A DNA stretch of 64,000 nt from Hyposmocoma kahamanoa (Eukaryota; Arthropoda; Insecta; Lepidoptera; Cosmopterigidae): positions 790,528 through 854,527 of the forward strand of contig NW_020654748.1 of NCBI RefSeq assembly GCF_003589595.1, written 5' to 3'. The notes beneath the pieces are model-generated. The model searched no databases. It was given only the letters and a program-made list of their open reading frames with translations, and was not told the DNA's origin. The number at the start of each line of letters is the position of its first letter. The first letter of the stretch is position 1. A program made the translations under genes and the position numbers. Shown in pieces: positions 32,546-44,029 of this stretch.

Positions 32546-33085
32546 ATAGTCAAGACTTTATAAACGAGCGCACATTTTTGACAAGAGGGAGTTTTTGTGT
32601 GGGAGACTTGAAAAGTGATCCGAGCGCGGCAGACCCCGCAAACTCGCCGCGTCATATTTAAAATCCGTTTATACCTGATCCATCTTTTATACTTTCGAAC
32701 TAATTACTGTGAATTCACCACCAATTTGCAAATTATCAAGTGTTTCCTGACAAAATCAGCGATGAGGGTGTTTCCTTCAACGTCTCCCATAAGTCTTAAT
32801 CAGACATATTATAATACGTTAAATATGTATAAAGGAATAAATAGTACCGTGGTAGATTAATGGTTTGTTAATTGATAAGAGAAGGCCTGTACCCAGCAAT
32901 TGGACTGTACTAAAGTATACGAAATTACATGAAACTTTAATATTAAGTTTATTGAAGATCACAATCTTTTACTGCCATAATTTTACAGTCCGGTGCGATG
33001 CACGCTCAGATTCGGACGTGCTGACACAGTAAGAATTATATTAATTCGCGATCCGCGCGGTAATGACCGCTGCGCGTAATTGACT
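32546..33085. other. 5' flank of the ORF1-like element
   Basis: 32546-32980 is unrecognised apart from a short LINE-tail piece near 32880. From about 32985 ('ttacagtccggtgcgatgca') the sequence turns GC-richer and probably belongs to the element carrying the frame at 33086. Confidence 0.4.
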
Positions 33086-34240
33086 ATGGGTTCCCAACAA
33101 CTCATAGCCAATGAACTGCTGGCGTTCATACAACACGCCATCGACACTATGGACGAGGTCAGCATCATGCAGATCTGCAAATCAAACTTAAAAGAAGATG
33201 AGATTTGCAGTGGCAAGGCGCTGCTTTTCCGTGTGCTTGGCAAGGCCGAGCAGATGCCATCTCGCCGGAGGGATGGAGGAACGAAGAGTATCCAGGACAT
33301 TATAACGATGTTAAAGGAAACCGACCCAGACGACGTGCCTGCTTTCGTGGCAAAGGAGCTGCACAAGCTGCCCCCTGTCACGTTCGACCATGTCGATGTC
33401 ACTAGGCTGCTTAAGGACATCACATCCCTGAAAGCAAGTCTGGCCGAAGTTCAATGTAAATTGGAGGCTTCGGATAACACCATCTGTGATTTACGTGCCC
33501 AAGTTGTATTACTGAGTAGTGCAACTTCGGTAAGTAGGTCACCCGAGGCCTGTAACGTGAATACTCGTCGCGGGGCACATAATGCATCTATCGGCAGTTT
33601 TGAGTCGGCCCATATGGATGCGTCACCGACCGCTGTCGCTGAGCGCGATACCCCGCGCCCCGCCACTCGATTGTCCGCTCCGGCGGAGACGTCACGCGTA
33701 AACACGTTGACCCCTCCACGTGATTACGCCGCTGTCGCAGCTGTTAACCGACCCGTTGCTCCACAACCACAAGCCAGGCAGCTATCAACGAAGGGGATGA
33801 AAAAACCTCGTGTACCTGTCTCTGAAGTTGCAAAACCACAGAGACAGACGGACCGGTGCGACGATGACGGCTTCACAAAGGTGGAGAAGAAGAAGAGGAA
33901 GCCCACCAGCCGTAACCTGTGCGGCACTGCACCGACAGGGTCCAACTTTTTGCTGCGTCCGGCAATCCCGACAACGCTGCTTTACCTGTCACGCCTGCAT
34001 TACTCCACGAAGTCTGAGGAGATAGTGGAGTACATCAGGTTGAAATCCAAATACACCCTGAGGGTCGAGCGGTTGGAGTCCCGCCACTACGTGAACTTTA
34101 ATTCGTTTGTGGTGAGAGTGCCGACCGAACATCTGTCGACCTTCATGAAGGAGGAGTTCTGGCCGAAGGGTGTCCTATACCGGCGATTCCGTGGCCGGTT
34201 GCCTGACACCAGATGGCGCCACACGTCGCCGACAACCTAA
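33086..34240 (+). CDS. ORF1/gag-like protein of a non-LTR retroelement, intact
   Basis: 384 aa from ATG 33086 (an in-frame TTG upstream is not a credible start). Residues 1-100 are predicted helical ('IANELLAFIQHAIDTMDEVS', 'KETDPDDVPAFVAKELHKLP'). About 105-145 look like a coiled coil (VTRLLKDITSLKASLAEVQ onward). 146-295 is Pro/Ser/Thr-rich and basic, with a VEKKKRK cluster near 265. 296-373 is a compact domain ('LYLSRLHYSTKSEEIVEYI', 'SRHYVNFNSFVVRVPTEHL', 'EEFWPKGVLYRRFRGRLP') like the RRM-type C-terminal domain of LINE ORF1 proteins, which coat the RNA and chaperone integration. I recall close relatives scattered in insect genomes as uncharacterised proteins. The frame has no stop and is GC-rich, unlike its surroundings. 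A short AT-rich 3' region with several AATAAA-like units follows (to about 34365), and no reverse transcriptase follows. It could be a half-LINE copy, a recent insertion, or less likely a domesticated gene. Confidence 0.72.
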   Translation: MGSQQLIANELLAFIQHAIDTMDEVSIMQICKSNLKEDEICSGKALLFRVLGKAEQMPSRRRDGGTKSIQDIITMLKETDPDDVPAFVAKELHKLPPVTFDHVDVTRLLKDITSLKASLAEVQCKLEASDNTICDLRAQVVLLSSATSVSRSPEACNVNTRRGAHNASIGSFESAHMDASPTAVAERDTPRPATRLSAPAETSRVNTLTPPRDYAAVAAVNRPVAPQPQARQLSTKGMKKPRVPVSEVAKPQRQTDRCDDDGFTKVEKKKRKPTSRNLCGTAPTGSNFLLRPAIPTTLLYLSRLHYSTKSEEIVEYIRLKSKYTLRVERLESRHYVNFNSFVVRVPTEHLSTFMKEEFWPKGVLYRRFRGRLPDTRWRHTSPTT

Positions 34241-34365
34241 ATACGTGTTAAATTAGTAATAGTGTTATTTTATATTGTTATGTATGTTAGTCTGTAAGGT
34301 ATGTATCTATGGGTCTCAGTAACCTGAATATAAATAAAGAAATAAAAGAAATAAATAAAAAATAA

Positions 34366-34835
34366 AAACATTTTTTTATGAAATTACTCCACTAGTTACA
34401 ATTATTAATACAAAAATCAAACACTAAGAAAACTTCCTTCTATTCGAAGCAGCGCCTTCAGCATAACGTGCTTGACCCTCTCCCAACTGAGCTACGGAAC
34501 GAACCAGCAGACCTTAGGCTGATTTCAGGGCAGCATAGCACGGATTTGTGTACGGACCGTCCGCGTCCGCGCGAAGCACCGGAGTGGAGTAACACGTGTG
34601 GTATTAGAACATCGTATTATAGTGACGTGAATTACGGAACACGCTCCTCATTCATTGTGAATACTCGATTCAGAGCACTGCGGATTCTACGCATGCGGAC
34701 AGTCCGTACGGACCGTACGTACGCACAGCTGTGAAACCAGTCTTACAAATTTTTCTGTGTGCTAGTTGCACATTTTTGTTTTAGGTTTTTAACGACTTTT
34801 GTTGTTGTAGCGCCATTGTGAAATATCTATGAATA
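34366..34835 (-). repeat. SINE-B split by a MITE
   Basis: Tail and core 34366-34516 ('tgaaattactccactagtta', 'actgagctacggaacgaacc'), then the 226-bp insert, then the leader 34746-34835 ('aatttttctgtgtgctagtt', 'agcgccattgtgaaatatct'). Confidence 0.85.
34517..34742. mobile_element. PIF/Harbinger-like MITE (226 bp)
   Basis: Imperfect inverted ends GGCTGATTTCA...TGAAACCAGTC with a TTA duplication on each side (34514-34516, 34743-34745), inserted in SINE-B. TTA (TWA) duplications and GG-starting ends are the PIF/Harbinger signature. The interior contains mirrored 'gtacggaccgtccgcg' / 'cggacagtccgtacggac' blocks, so the whole element is close to a long hairpin. Non-coding. Confidence 0.75.
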
Positions 34836-34844
34836 CATTAATTA

Positions 34845-34970
34845 AACTGGATGAGAAATGTGAGAGTATAAAAATGATGGCTGATAGGGAAGAATGGAAG
34901 AAAAATACATGTTGTGCCGACCTCACCCAGCGTGGGATAAGGACAGGAGAAGAAGAAGACATTAATTAAA
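34845..34970 (+). mobile_element. LINE C-terminal tail
   Basis: The frame reads 'LDEKCESIKMMADREEWKKN' and 'CCADLTQRG', then 'GEEED' in the next frame: the AxDRxxW....ADPT.WD.G end common to RTE-like LINE proteins. Confidence 0.6.
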
Positions 34971-35737
34971 CTTTGTTTCTTTTGTGCCCACTACAAAAAT
35001 GAAAAACTTTCATAACTAATTTAAGATTTTATAACTTGAATTCTTAAAGAACTTACTTAAAATGTCATGTTTTAATTGCCGAAATGCCAGGCCTATAAGT
35101 ATGAAAAACTACTTTTGAAATACTCTCAAAAATCTTGTCTATCCCGGTATTTTCGAGACTGTAATCGAATTTTTTTCTTGGGACGTGAAAATGCAACGAG
35201 ATTGAAAACTATTCTGATAGCTGGTCACCGAAGGCTGTACAGCTATATGCCTGAGATCCCCAAAGTATTCAACACAAAAGACACAAAGCTTTTGCAGGGA
35301 CTGGCGTTAACTTGAGCTTTTGAGGTTCTCGGTTGCAATGGCGCCGGATTTGGCGCCACTCATGCTTGCGTGGGAGTAGCCACTCTACACGGGTCGCAAC
35401 CCACGCACTATTGTTACTATAGATGAAAGTGAGCTCGAAGATAGACGGTATCTCGACATTGGTAAAAACATCATACCTGCGTTGTGAACTACGCCTTAAA
35501 CTCCAGAAGATCCTGTGTCCAGCTCGGGGTTGGGTATAAAGTCTCCAACTGGAAGATTTATTGTAGTTACGGTTGGTAGACAGTCTGGTTATCGCAGTCA
35601 AACAGCTAAAAATATTAATATAAGAGTGGTGGTAACCCAGCGGAAGAACGATTACTTACCAATTGAGAGGTTGACGATTCGAGTCCCTGTGGCAGCATGT
35701 ACCTAATCAATTCTAATTTCAAAATTACATACATTTA
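34971..35737. other. Unassigned stretch
   Basis: Open frames at 35076-35315 (+) and 35269-35601 (-) have no motif I recognise. A weak tRNA-like pair 'tggtggtaacccagcgg' and 'gacgattcgagtccctg' near 35626-35695 may be a further SINE head, single copy here. Confidence 0.35.
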
Positions 35738-36010
35738 TCGCATTCTTAGGTTTTCGCGATTGTTACACATAGAAAATGAAACTATTTTTCCGGATTTAAA
35801 TCGCGTATATTTGTTTTTTCAAACAAACCGACGTTTCGGGCCCTTTACAGGTCCCATGGTCATGGTTGACTGAGGTGGTACAGTCATCAACCGGTTATGT
35901 CTAATATTAATGCAAACCACCCTATTTTTTCACTATAGTTACAAAATTTATTAATTAAATACCTTGTTTTTAATTTTACAAAGAAACGTTCCAATTCACG
36001 CTACATTATA
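35738..36010 (-). repeat. Repeat D, long copy
   Basis: 'aggttttcgcgattgttaca', 'ccggatttaaatcgcgtata', 'cgtttcgggccctttacagg', 'accaccctattttttcacta' and 'ccaattcacgctacattata': all blocks in the order of the family. A short forward piece of the same family follows at 36148-36213. Confidence 0.82.
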
Positions 36011-36258
36011 ATAACGCACACACTCGACATTTTAACAATATAAATTTTTATTAAGTTAAATTATTATTATTAATTAATAACGGAAAATAGAATAAATTAA
36101 AACGTTAATACGTGTATATTTACTAGTTAATACTAGTACAATATTAGTAAACGTTGGTTTGTTTAAAAAAACAAGTATACGCGATTGAAATCCGGAAAAA
36201 TAGTTTCATTTGTTACATACATTTGCTAATGTTTGTCGTGGTAAAACGGCATTTAATT

Positions 36259-36482
36259 TCTTTTTTTATAATACAAAGTGACGGGAGAGCTTTAAATCGT
36301 AAAAATTTGAAGGACACTGTCACTGCGCCTGTCACCCTGAGACAATAAGTTGACAAGTCCCATGACAAGCCTGTAATTTCACCAACATTCTTACCCTTCA
36401 AAACCGGAACACAGTAATGCTGACATTACTGCTTGGCGGCAGAAATAGATAAGGTGGCAATGCTTCCCTAAAATCCTTGTAA
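36259..36482 (-). repeat. SINE-A with internal deletion
   Basis: 'ttataatacaaagtgacggg' is joined to 'agagctttaaatcg' (a ~60-bp deletion) and then runs to 'ggtggcaatgcttccctaaa'. Confidence 0.85.
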
Positions 36483-37354
36483 CGTATGAATACCGGTACC
36501 CGTGCCCAGCAGTGGGAGGTTTAATGGGTTGATAATGAAGGGTAAGCGATGAATATTAATCAAAAGGAAACGTTGCATATCTTCTCGATCTCAAATTTCA
36601 ATCGGTTTCTACGACACCGACGTGAAAATGTTCAGTAAAATTATACTAAAATTAAAACACAATTCATCTAATACCCTCTTTGTCATCTTAATAAATGAGA
36701 CGCGTAGTAACTAAGCATACAACATCAAACGATTTCATATATATGAAATATAACAAAACACTCGCGTTCAGTCTTTGCACAAGATTAATGCTTCTGTTGT
36801 CCAATATTTCGCGCGGGGAGAATTTATTACTGTCGCTTATATTATTACGACTTAGATGTCGACATGTCGGTGGTATTATTGTCTAATTACTTGTGTGTGG
36901 TCTGGAATGTCACCTTGCTATAACTTGGTAATGAACCACCTTTTTACTTGCTAATTGTCAGCCGTAACAACTAATTATTTAAAATCATTGTGCTTGTTGC
37001 TACAACCAGTGTGCTTCATAATGCTCAGACGGGAACGTAATTTACATAATTAATTTAAACAAAGTCAGTCAAGTATATTCAGAGCTTGCTTAGCGAATTT
37101 TTTTAGTTGATTAGTTTAGTATCATGACTGCAATCACCGGCCGAAATATGGTTCTTGATTTTTGTTACAACTTGTGTCAAATCTTATTCTTACACTTCTA
37201 GTTCTAGGTATAGTTTTCTTAATAATTCTAAAATGATGATATAAATATAAATTAATATATTATAGTTACTTTTACACAATACACTAAAATACTTTACTTC
37301 GGTTTTTATTTTAATCTTTATTGGTTTGTGATGGGTTTAATCAAGTTAGCCTAT
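36483..37354. other. Unassigned AT-rich stretch
   Basis: A short LINE-tail piece 'acccgtgcccagcagtggga' at about 36498; otherwise nothing recognised. Confidence 0.4.
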
Positions 37355-37760
37355 CAAAGTCAAAGTCAAGTAATAATTTATTCCATAGATAAAATTTGTA
37401 CTCTTGAAAACGTTATTTTTAAGCTACTCTAGCTCGTTCACTACGCTGACCTCCCTGAGAAGAACGAGCAAGAAGCTCTAAGGGTTGCTCTTTTCAAATA
37501 AACTTAAATGCTATGGAATACACTTTCCATAAATCTTTATCTCAACATATCAATTTTGTAATAGGACTTTTCAATTAAAATATTTTTAATGTAAGTTTTA
37601 TATTTAGGAACTGATAATCTTAATACATCCTCCGGAATCTTAATGTAAAAATATATACAGTTCCCCATGAAAGAATCGTTTACCTTAGTTAAACGAAATC
37701 GTGGTACCATGAGTTTGGACTTTGTCAAGATACTTGATGAAATCAGAGCATGATTCATTA
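37355..37760 (-). mobile_element. CR1/L2-like LINE 3' end
   Basis: The minus-strand frame 37537-37758 reads 'LMVPRFRLTKVNDSFMGNC', 'IYFYIKIPEDVLRLSVPKYK' and 'YIKNILIEKSYYKID', the last ~60 residues of a LINE ORF2 common in Lepidoptera (P.V..L......IK.....K.YY..D). The 3' region ends with 'ggaataaattattacttgac' and TTTGACTTTGA repeats, the short-repeat tail of this LINE group. Diverged relatives at 44.03-44.33 and 53.19-53.35 kb. Confidence 0.8.
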
Positions 37761-38898
37761 GTTGAAATTATTATTTCGTTCGTAGTACTTATTGCTACAA
37801 TCTTTGCGCTTGTTGCTACAATCATTGCATTTGATAGTCTCAAATGGAAACAAGTTACACTATCACCTTATCGTCTTGTTTATTTTAATCACGTTTTCTT
37901 TCATTGCACGACATTGTCTTAAGCCTGTATTAATAAATTAATCTCAAGTACAGGGGCGACATTAAAATCTTACTTAAGTCAACTTTATTGACTTGTATTT
38001 CGTGTTTATTAATAACTGGCACTTGACTAAACAGCAATGATTACTTGTCGACATCGAGTATTTAACCAGTAATAGTATCGATATAAGGACCATCCATTCC
38101 TGGCAACTCTTCAGGCAAATGTGACTTATATCACTTTTAAATATCAACTCTCGTTTGCGTTGAAATCACACATTAGTAAGTTGAAATAGTACAGCGCCAA
38201 CAACTGACCAGTGTGTACGTCTCCGTATATTCCAAAAATATTCTGTATTTATTGTGATAAAGATACAAATATTTAAAACAATGGAGGGCTGTTTCATTCG
38301 GTGGTGTGGGAAAAACAGCAATACGTACATCTAATTACAAAACAAACGGAATCATATTTCATCGGTAATTAAATACGTAATTTTTCACTTTTCGTCCATT
38401 ATAGCAAAGCTCAAGTAAAGCTGGTGGATTTGAAGTGAAACAATTGGCGACACCCGTCAATTGTTTCGCATTTGGGCTGCCCAATCGGAGCGCAGTTGTC
38501 ACCGTAATGATTTGGCAGAATAGTTTTCAAACAAATTAAATTACATTTTGTCTCCATTTCTGATTATATACTCGAGGCTTGTCGATTACGCATTTGAAGG
38601 TTGTCAATTTTCTACTTTTAATAAACGTCTATTGTTATCGAAGTGTTAAAACTTCATTTACGAATCAAGATCGTTATTAAGTCCAAAGCATCATCCAAGG
38701 CGCCGATATTGGTTTACTAATACAAGAGAGCTTGAGATGAGTGACACCTGAATTGAAGCGGACTTTAGACCGAAGCTTTTCGCTATAGGACCCTTAATGA
38801 TGTTTAAAGGTTCCCTCTTTTATATAGTGGTCCTCCATAACATCTCCATAGCATCAAGATTGCTAGAACCACCTTTACCTTGCAGAGAGTTTTCACTC
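37761..38898. other. Unassigned AT-rich stretch
   Basis: No coding or repeat signal recognised. Confidence 0.4.
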
Positions 38899-39332
38899 TT
38901 TTTAACCGACTTCAAAAAAGGAGGAGTTTCTCAATTCGATTATATATTTTTTTTTGTAAGTATGTTACGCGATAACTCCGGTATTTGTGAACCGATTTTC
39001 ATGATTCTGTTGTTGGAAAGATGGTACTCCATAGTGGTCCCATTTAATTTTGAAGAAAATCATCATTATAAATAGCGCCTATATTTTATTATAAGGAGCA
39101 ATTATTTTAATGGTTGATTTTGCTATTCTCCAATTCAAGGCGTTTTCTCTCTCAATATACTTTGAGTAGTGAGAACCGATTTTTATTATCTCCTGTGTCA
39201 AGTCCCGTATAATGGCGAACTAGGGGATGAATACGGGTTTGCGCACTTTCCGGTAACCGATTCCAATGAAACTTGGTCATTCTACGTACTTTTGAGGTCG
39301 GTTTTTTAGTACTCTGTACTGAGATTATTGTA
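38899..39332 (+). repeat. Repeat E, long copy
   Basis: 'taaccgacttcaaaaaagga', 'gttacgcgataactccggta', 'tgattttgctattctccaat', 'cccgtataatggcgaactag', then 'cgtacttttgaggtcggttt' and 'ctgtactgagattatt'. The AACCGACTTCAAAA / TTTTGAGGTCGGTT blocks are complementary. Non-coding. Copies at 52.32 kb and, reversed, 50.55 kb. Confidence 0.82.
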
Positions 39333-39812
39333 GTAGTCATTTTATCGGTAACGTTACAGGGTAATAAAGCTATCGTACGAGGATTAAAACTATTGTGAAA
39401 CAAAAGCTTTATACTAAAGGTGACCCGTTTAGCTCATTCTCTCTGCATTAATCTATGAATACGACAAATATAACTTGATCTATGTATGCAATAAGTCTAT
39501 TCTCTGTTTACAGAGAATTTCTCACCCATTCTTCTCAGGGGAATCTGCCTTACGAATGAGCAGTAGAGTATAATCAATATGACGATTCCAAGTGTAATTT
39601 GCTTACCTATGATATAAAAGTATTTGAATTTGTGGTTTATTGATTTATTTATTGCATTGTCACACTTACCTATATTATTTTAAGTACAGTAAGTTACACC
39701 CTGTAAGGGCACTGCTAAGTGATGAGGGCACTTACTTATTATAAAAGTAATAAAGTAAATGTGAGCCAGACGCTATACTATACTATATTTTAAATTAATT
39801 ACACAATAAATT
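39333..39812. other. Unassigned AT-rich stretch
   Basis: Nothing recognised. Confidence 0.35.
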
Positions 39813-40020
39813 GGAATAGAGTAGAATAGAATAGAATAGAATAGAATCCATTTATTACAAAACGCCACAACACAATAATACACAGTAAAAAGTAAAAACA
39901 AAAAAATAAATTTAAATAAAACAGAACTAAATTAAAACTAAAACAAACTAAATTAAAACAAACAAAAAAATAGAACAACAAAAAAAACTAAATAAAATTA
40001 ATTAAAAATAAAATCTTAGT
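39813..40020 (-). mobile_element. LINE 3' end with (ATTCT)n tail
   Basis: On the minus strand 'gttttgtaataaatggattc' leads into about six ATTCT units, the AATAAATGG-plus-short-repeat end of a CR1/L2-type LINE. Upstream (40020 to 39860) it is A/T low-complexity without a coding frame. Confidence 0.6.
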
Positions 40021-40224
40021 ACTAAATAATTAAGCGACCACAAAGCTAGTCAACACTATTGTTGTACTAAGTAGATGTCATGTGTGCGGCTGTGGCGTAT
40101 GTAATAGGATCCACTCAGCTAATGTCACCGCCGGGAAAAGGCTGTGACTTAGATTTTGTCATTCAAAAATACTTTAATATTTATAATAACTTACTTATTT
40201 TCTCATACTGTATCTTTAAATTCT

Positions 40225-40400
40225 GCAGGGAAATATCCAGGGCCGTAGAAGGCGTGGTCGTAGAAATACCACATGGCTTCAAAATTTTGCAGAGTGGTTC
40301 AAAATCAGTACCAGAGAGAGCCGCAACTTCACGGACCCAAATTGCCACAATAATAGCTGACCTCCGGTAGGAGATGGCACCTCAAGAAGAAAAAGAAGTA
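40225..40400 (+). mobile_element. RTE-like LINE C-terminal tail
   Basis: 'GRRGRRRNTTWLQNFAEWFK' followed by 'STRESRNFTDPNCHNNS', a stop, and 'GTSRRKRS' in another frame: the GRG.RRK.TW..N...W end of RTE-like LINE proteins, ending in an A/G-rich 'agaagaaaaagaag'. Confidence 0.75.
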
Positions 40401-42639
40401 TCTTTAAATATCGAAGAACATCTTCTCTAAGAAAAAAGGTTGGAAGTAGGCATTCACAATGAAGTTGGTACTAGTATAAAAATTTCCAAACAACAATTAC
40501 ATAAAAATTAATATTCTGAAATAATTAGAACTAAACTAAACTAAATAAGTGGATTTTAGTGTATTAGTAGCCGATTTTGAATCGCTACATTTTACATTTC
40601 TGTTATTGGAATATATATAAAAAATATATATAAGCGATTTTAAGTTGACTCACCGCGGAAGAGGAACTTGAAAACTTAACTCATAATCTAATTACTTTAG
40701 CACTATAGTCTCTGAATCGATAAAACAGACAAACAAATTAGTTTTAACGATTTTAAAGAGATGTCGCTACAATGTTCCAAATCCAAAAAGTTTGACAGTT
40801 GCGAAATCTTGAGAATACGAGGCATTACTGAGTTAGGGTTGGTCTTAGCCTGCGGCCCGTGATCGGGATTAGATTACGGGGTGTGCTTATGCTGCGAGAT
40901 ACGTCATACCCGGAGCTCGAGCAGCCGTCGAATTTAACAATTGAAATGTCATATCGACCCTGTAAAGGCAAAAGGTCTAATATGCGTTTGGAAAATATTA
41001 TACGAGGCGTTTTAAAGTAATTTTTTTTAGAAAAAAAAACAATAACTTCAATTTTATTTTGTTACTTGGACAAGCAGAAACTTTCTAGTTTTCCATATAA
41101 ATTGTTATAAGAAATTTATTAATTTAGAGTTAAGATTTTTTTTCTTAAAAAAAAATTATTTAGCAAATATATATTTTAAAAATACATTTTAACGATTGAG
41201 GTTTGGGAAAATTTAGGAAACGAATATTTTTAAGTGGATTCTTGTCTGGGTATTCTGGGTATTGCCCTCAGATTTATCGTTATTCCAATTCTCAAATATG
41301 AAACCAGAAAATTAGTATGAGTGTCTGGCATTATTTTTATAAATATTCTTTCCCTAAAATACTTCTAACCTATTTGGCAAAGCATCCAAGAAAAAGCAAT
41401 CTAACAGAGAAACATTCGAGATACAACAACGCTGTATCTTATTTTCACTATATCGGGAAGTACGCTTTACATTTTTAACAGGGATCTTGTACTCGTAATA
41501 GACCCTCCATACCAACCTACGCACGGTGGCACGCAACCTCGCTACCTTAAAAAATACGATAACTGTTCCTCATCTTTTGGGGAAGAGAAACCTAAGCACA
41601 GTTTGCTCGTTTTCGGCAAATACTTCGTACACATCGAATTTAGCGTATTGATTGTTAAAATATGTACAGAAAATAAACAAATGCAAATTTAGTGTATTTC
41701 AAATCTATTATAAGTGTTTATCAGTTCTTCCTAGAGCTCAAAACATTTGAATCAAAATAAAGTACTGCATTTTACCTCACCTGACCTTACTATTTATTTT
41801 TAAAGTACACACATCAAAAGTGTCTAGGGATCAAGTACGTTTTTGCTAATTACTCAAAATTCGGTGTTATAGTGATTCTTCTTAACACTAATGAGTTTTT
41901 TGTTCAGTTTCATTTTGAAATTCAAATTATATGTATAACTGACCAAAATATATCCATCCGTGTTAAAAAAGCATTAATTAAAAAACCTGATTTCCAGTAA
42001 TTGAGAAAAACGAGCTTAATCCCTGGACACTTTCGATGCGTTTTTGTAATATATCTATCAATTAAGAACCTTAAAGGTTTGTTACGGATTTTTTAATACC
42101 TCAGTATTAAGGCGACGACCCCGGAATCAATAAAGGCCCTTAGGGACCCGAAGACTGCGGGCTTTGCCTTTGAAGTCGTGATAAATTGATCCCTTTGTTG
42201 CCCCGCAGTCATTTTATAGGGAATGAAGCTAAACTGACTCGAATTTTCTACTTTCTAGTTAAAACGTGGACAGAAAAAAGTTACTCTCTTAATAGTTCTG
42301 ATAATATTTATCTATGTATACGTTTATCATCATTGATAAAGAATAGTAATTTTTAACATTTGAGAATAATATTTTCTTTCAATAGTGATATACATAACAT
42401 TAATATGAGGAATACATATAAATAAATAAATAATAGACAACATCACACACAGTACTCCCAAAGTACGTAGCTAAAGCACTCGTGTTATGGAAATCGGAAG
42501 CAACGACAGTACCTCAAACACCCAGACCCGAGACAATTTAAAAAAGTTAGTTTTTCTACATTGACCCCGCCAAAGATCAAACCCGGGACCTAACAGAAGA
42601 CGACCACCATTAAAACTGGTGTACAAATAATAAATAAAT
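40401..42639. other. Repeat-poor unassigned stretch (2.2 kb)
   Basis: The longest part of the window in which I see neither a coding motif nor a repeat found elsewhere here. AT-rich. Near 42110-42220 a small GC-richer patch contains 'gactgcgggctttgcctttg' and 'tgccccgcagtc', a possible short hairpin. Confidence 0.4.
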
Positions 42640-42783
42640 AACGCACACACTCACACCTCAAATTACACCCAAACTCACGAAAGAAATGAATGTTGGAAAT
42701 ACAACATTTCTCCCGGCACGGGAATCGAACTCGGGACCTCTGCGTGGCAGACCAACAAGGTAATAGTTCTGCCACAGACGCAG
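42640..42783 (-). repeat. SINE-C
   Basis: 'aactcacgaaagaaatgaat', 'acgggaatcgaactcgggac', 'ctgcgtggcagaccaacaag': head and proximal body reversed. Confidence 0.83.
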
Positions 42784-42883
42784 TTTAATAATTAATTTAT
42801 AAAACTTTAAATTATTCTGAATTTTTATTATTTTTGTATCATACCAACTGACTTGATCAAAGTCAGCCAGGTGTTCCGCACAT

Positions 42884-43094
42884 CGTCGTGGGCGGCGTCG
42901 TGGTGAATGTTCACTGATCCCACGGCGCCGACTCAACCGGCGAGAGGGAAACCCGGGGGGGTTTTAGTGGGGTAGGCCTTCCAGTATGGAGGGAGAGTCC
43001 CCACTGATATACCCCCTACATACCCCTGTAAATAACTCCTGAGTCTCCCTGGGCTCAGGGGTATCCATAAAGATTTCCCCCGTCAAAAAAAAAA
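42884..43094 (+). mobile_element. R1-clade LINE 3' end (211 bp) with 15-bp target duplication
   Basis: Begins 'cgtcgtgggcggcgtcgtgg', contains the R1-type 3' UTR 'gggttttagtggggtaggcc' and 'gagagtccccactgatatac', and ends in a poly(A) run. It is flanked by perfect AGGTGTTCCGCACAT (42869-42883 and 43095-43109), so it is a complete insertion event of a severely 5'-truncated LINE. Its 3' UTR resembles the R1 copies at 26.4-27.6 kb. Confidence 0.88.
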
Positions 43095-43109
43095 AGGTGT
43101 TCCGCACAT

Positions 43110-43475
43110 ACTCACCCCGTCAGCATGGCCGAGACCGTCCCCCCGGACCTCGCCTGTGGCCCTCTGACGGGACATAATGCTATTTCCCTGTGTTGGCTAA
43201 TCACAGGGCTACCGTTTGGCAGGATATCAAGGCCGAAGAGGGCGTATTGCTTGCCGGGGACCCCACCCCGCTCGGGCTCAACCCCCCAGGATTCCTTCAT
43301 CCCTGCGTATGGTGCTCAACTGAGTAGGCATTAACGCAGGAGGGTATAAATTTAGGCTGCCCACCACTTGCCATGGTCCACCCCCAGAAACGCGTGGCCG
43401 GGCCGTGTTGATTGCTTCGCGCCCTCACTGACAATTCTCAGACTGAAGCCGAGAGTTGTGTGACTGTGTCAATCA
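43110..43475. other. GC-rich segment of unknown nature
   Basis: A GC-rich island ('gtcagcatggccgagaccgt' to 'cgtggccgggccgtgttgat') in AT-rich DNA. It continues the flank into which the R1 fragment inserted, so it is older than that insertion. Small frames on both strands (43125-43334 +, 43112-43300 -) have no motif I know. It could be the end of a LINE, a Helitron or a structured RNA derivative. Confidence 0.4.
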
Positions 43476-43489
43476 ATCAACAGTGACCA

Positions 43490-43590
43490 CGATTTAAATC
43501 CGGAAAAATAGTTTCATTTCCTATGTGTAACAATCGCGAAAACCTAAGAAAAAACATTTACCTCTCAAAATTACTTTCGAGCGCTCCCTG
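43490..43590 (+). repeat. Repeat D 3' portion
   Basis: 'gatttaaatccggaaaaata' and 'aacaatcgcgaaaacctaag', then 'aaaaaacatttacctctcaa' as at 27.62 kb. Confidence 0.7.
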
Positions 43591-44029
43591 CGCGGTCAGT
43601 TGTAGTAAGAATAACAGCGAAATCGTTCTCTGAGTGGTCGACAATAAATACCAAACACACAAATATTTTGCACTAACATACATTTTTTCATTCCACAATT
43701 TCCATTACGCACAATAAAACGAGACATACCATTGTAAAATACACATATTTTGTCTATAAATCCAACCATATTATTTCATTTCTGTAAGCCGTGGGTATAC
43801 TTTTCAAACTTTGGTGGGCCACGATGTTTATAGAACAACCAACAGCACATGAAGCTTATACACTTTTGTTGGAATAGCGCTTCCAGTGCAATAGAATATG
43901 ATCTGTCAATGTCTGTACATAATGTTATATACGTAAATAAAATTTAACTTAATGCTAAAAGGTTTGGACGCCAAAAAGGTAATACAAGTTTTATTGATTG
44001 TAACTAAACGTCTAATCTATTATAATATA
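43591..44029. other. Unassigned stretch
   Basis: Nothing recognised. Confidence 0.35.

Noticed and set aside
35269..35601. 110-codon minus-strand frame
   Set aside because: No recognisable domain, odd composition and no supporting start or signal features.
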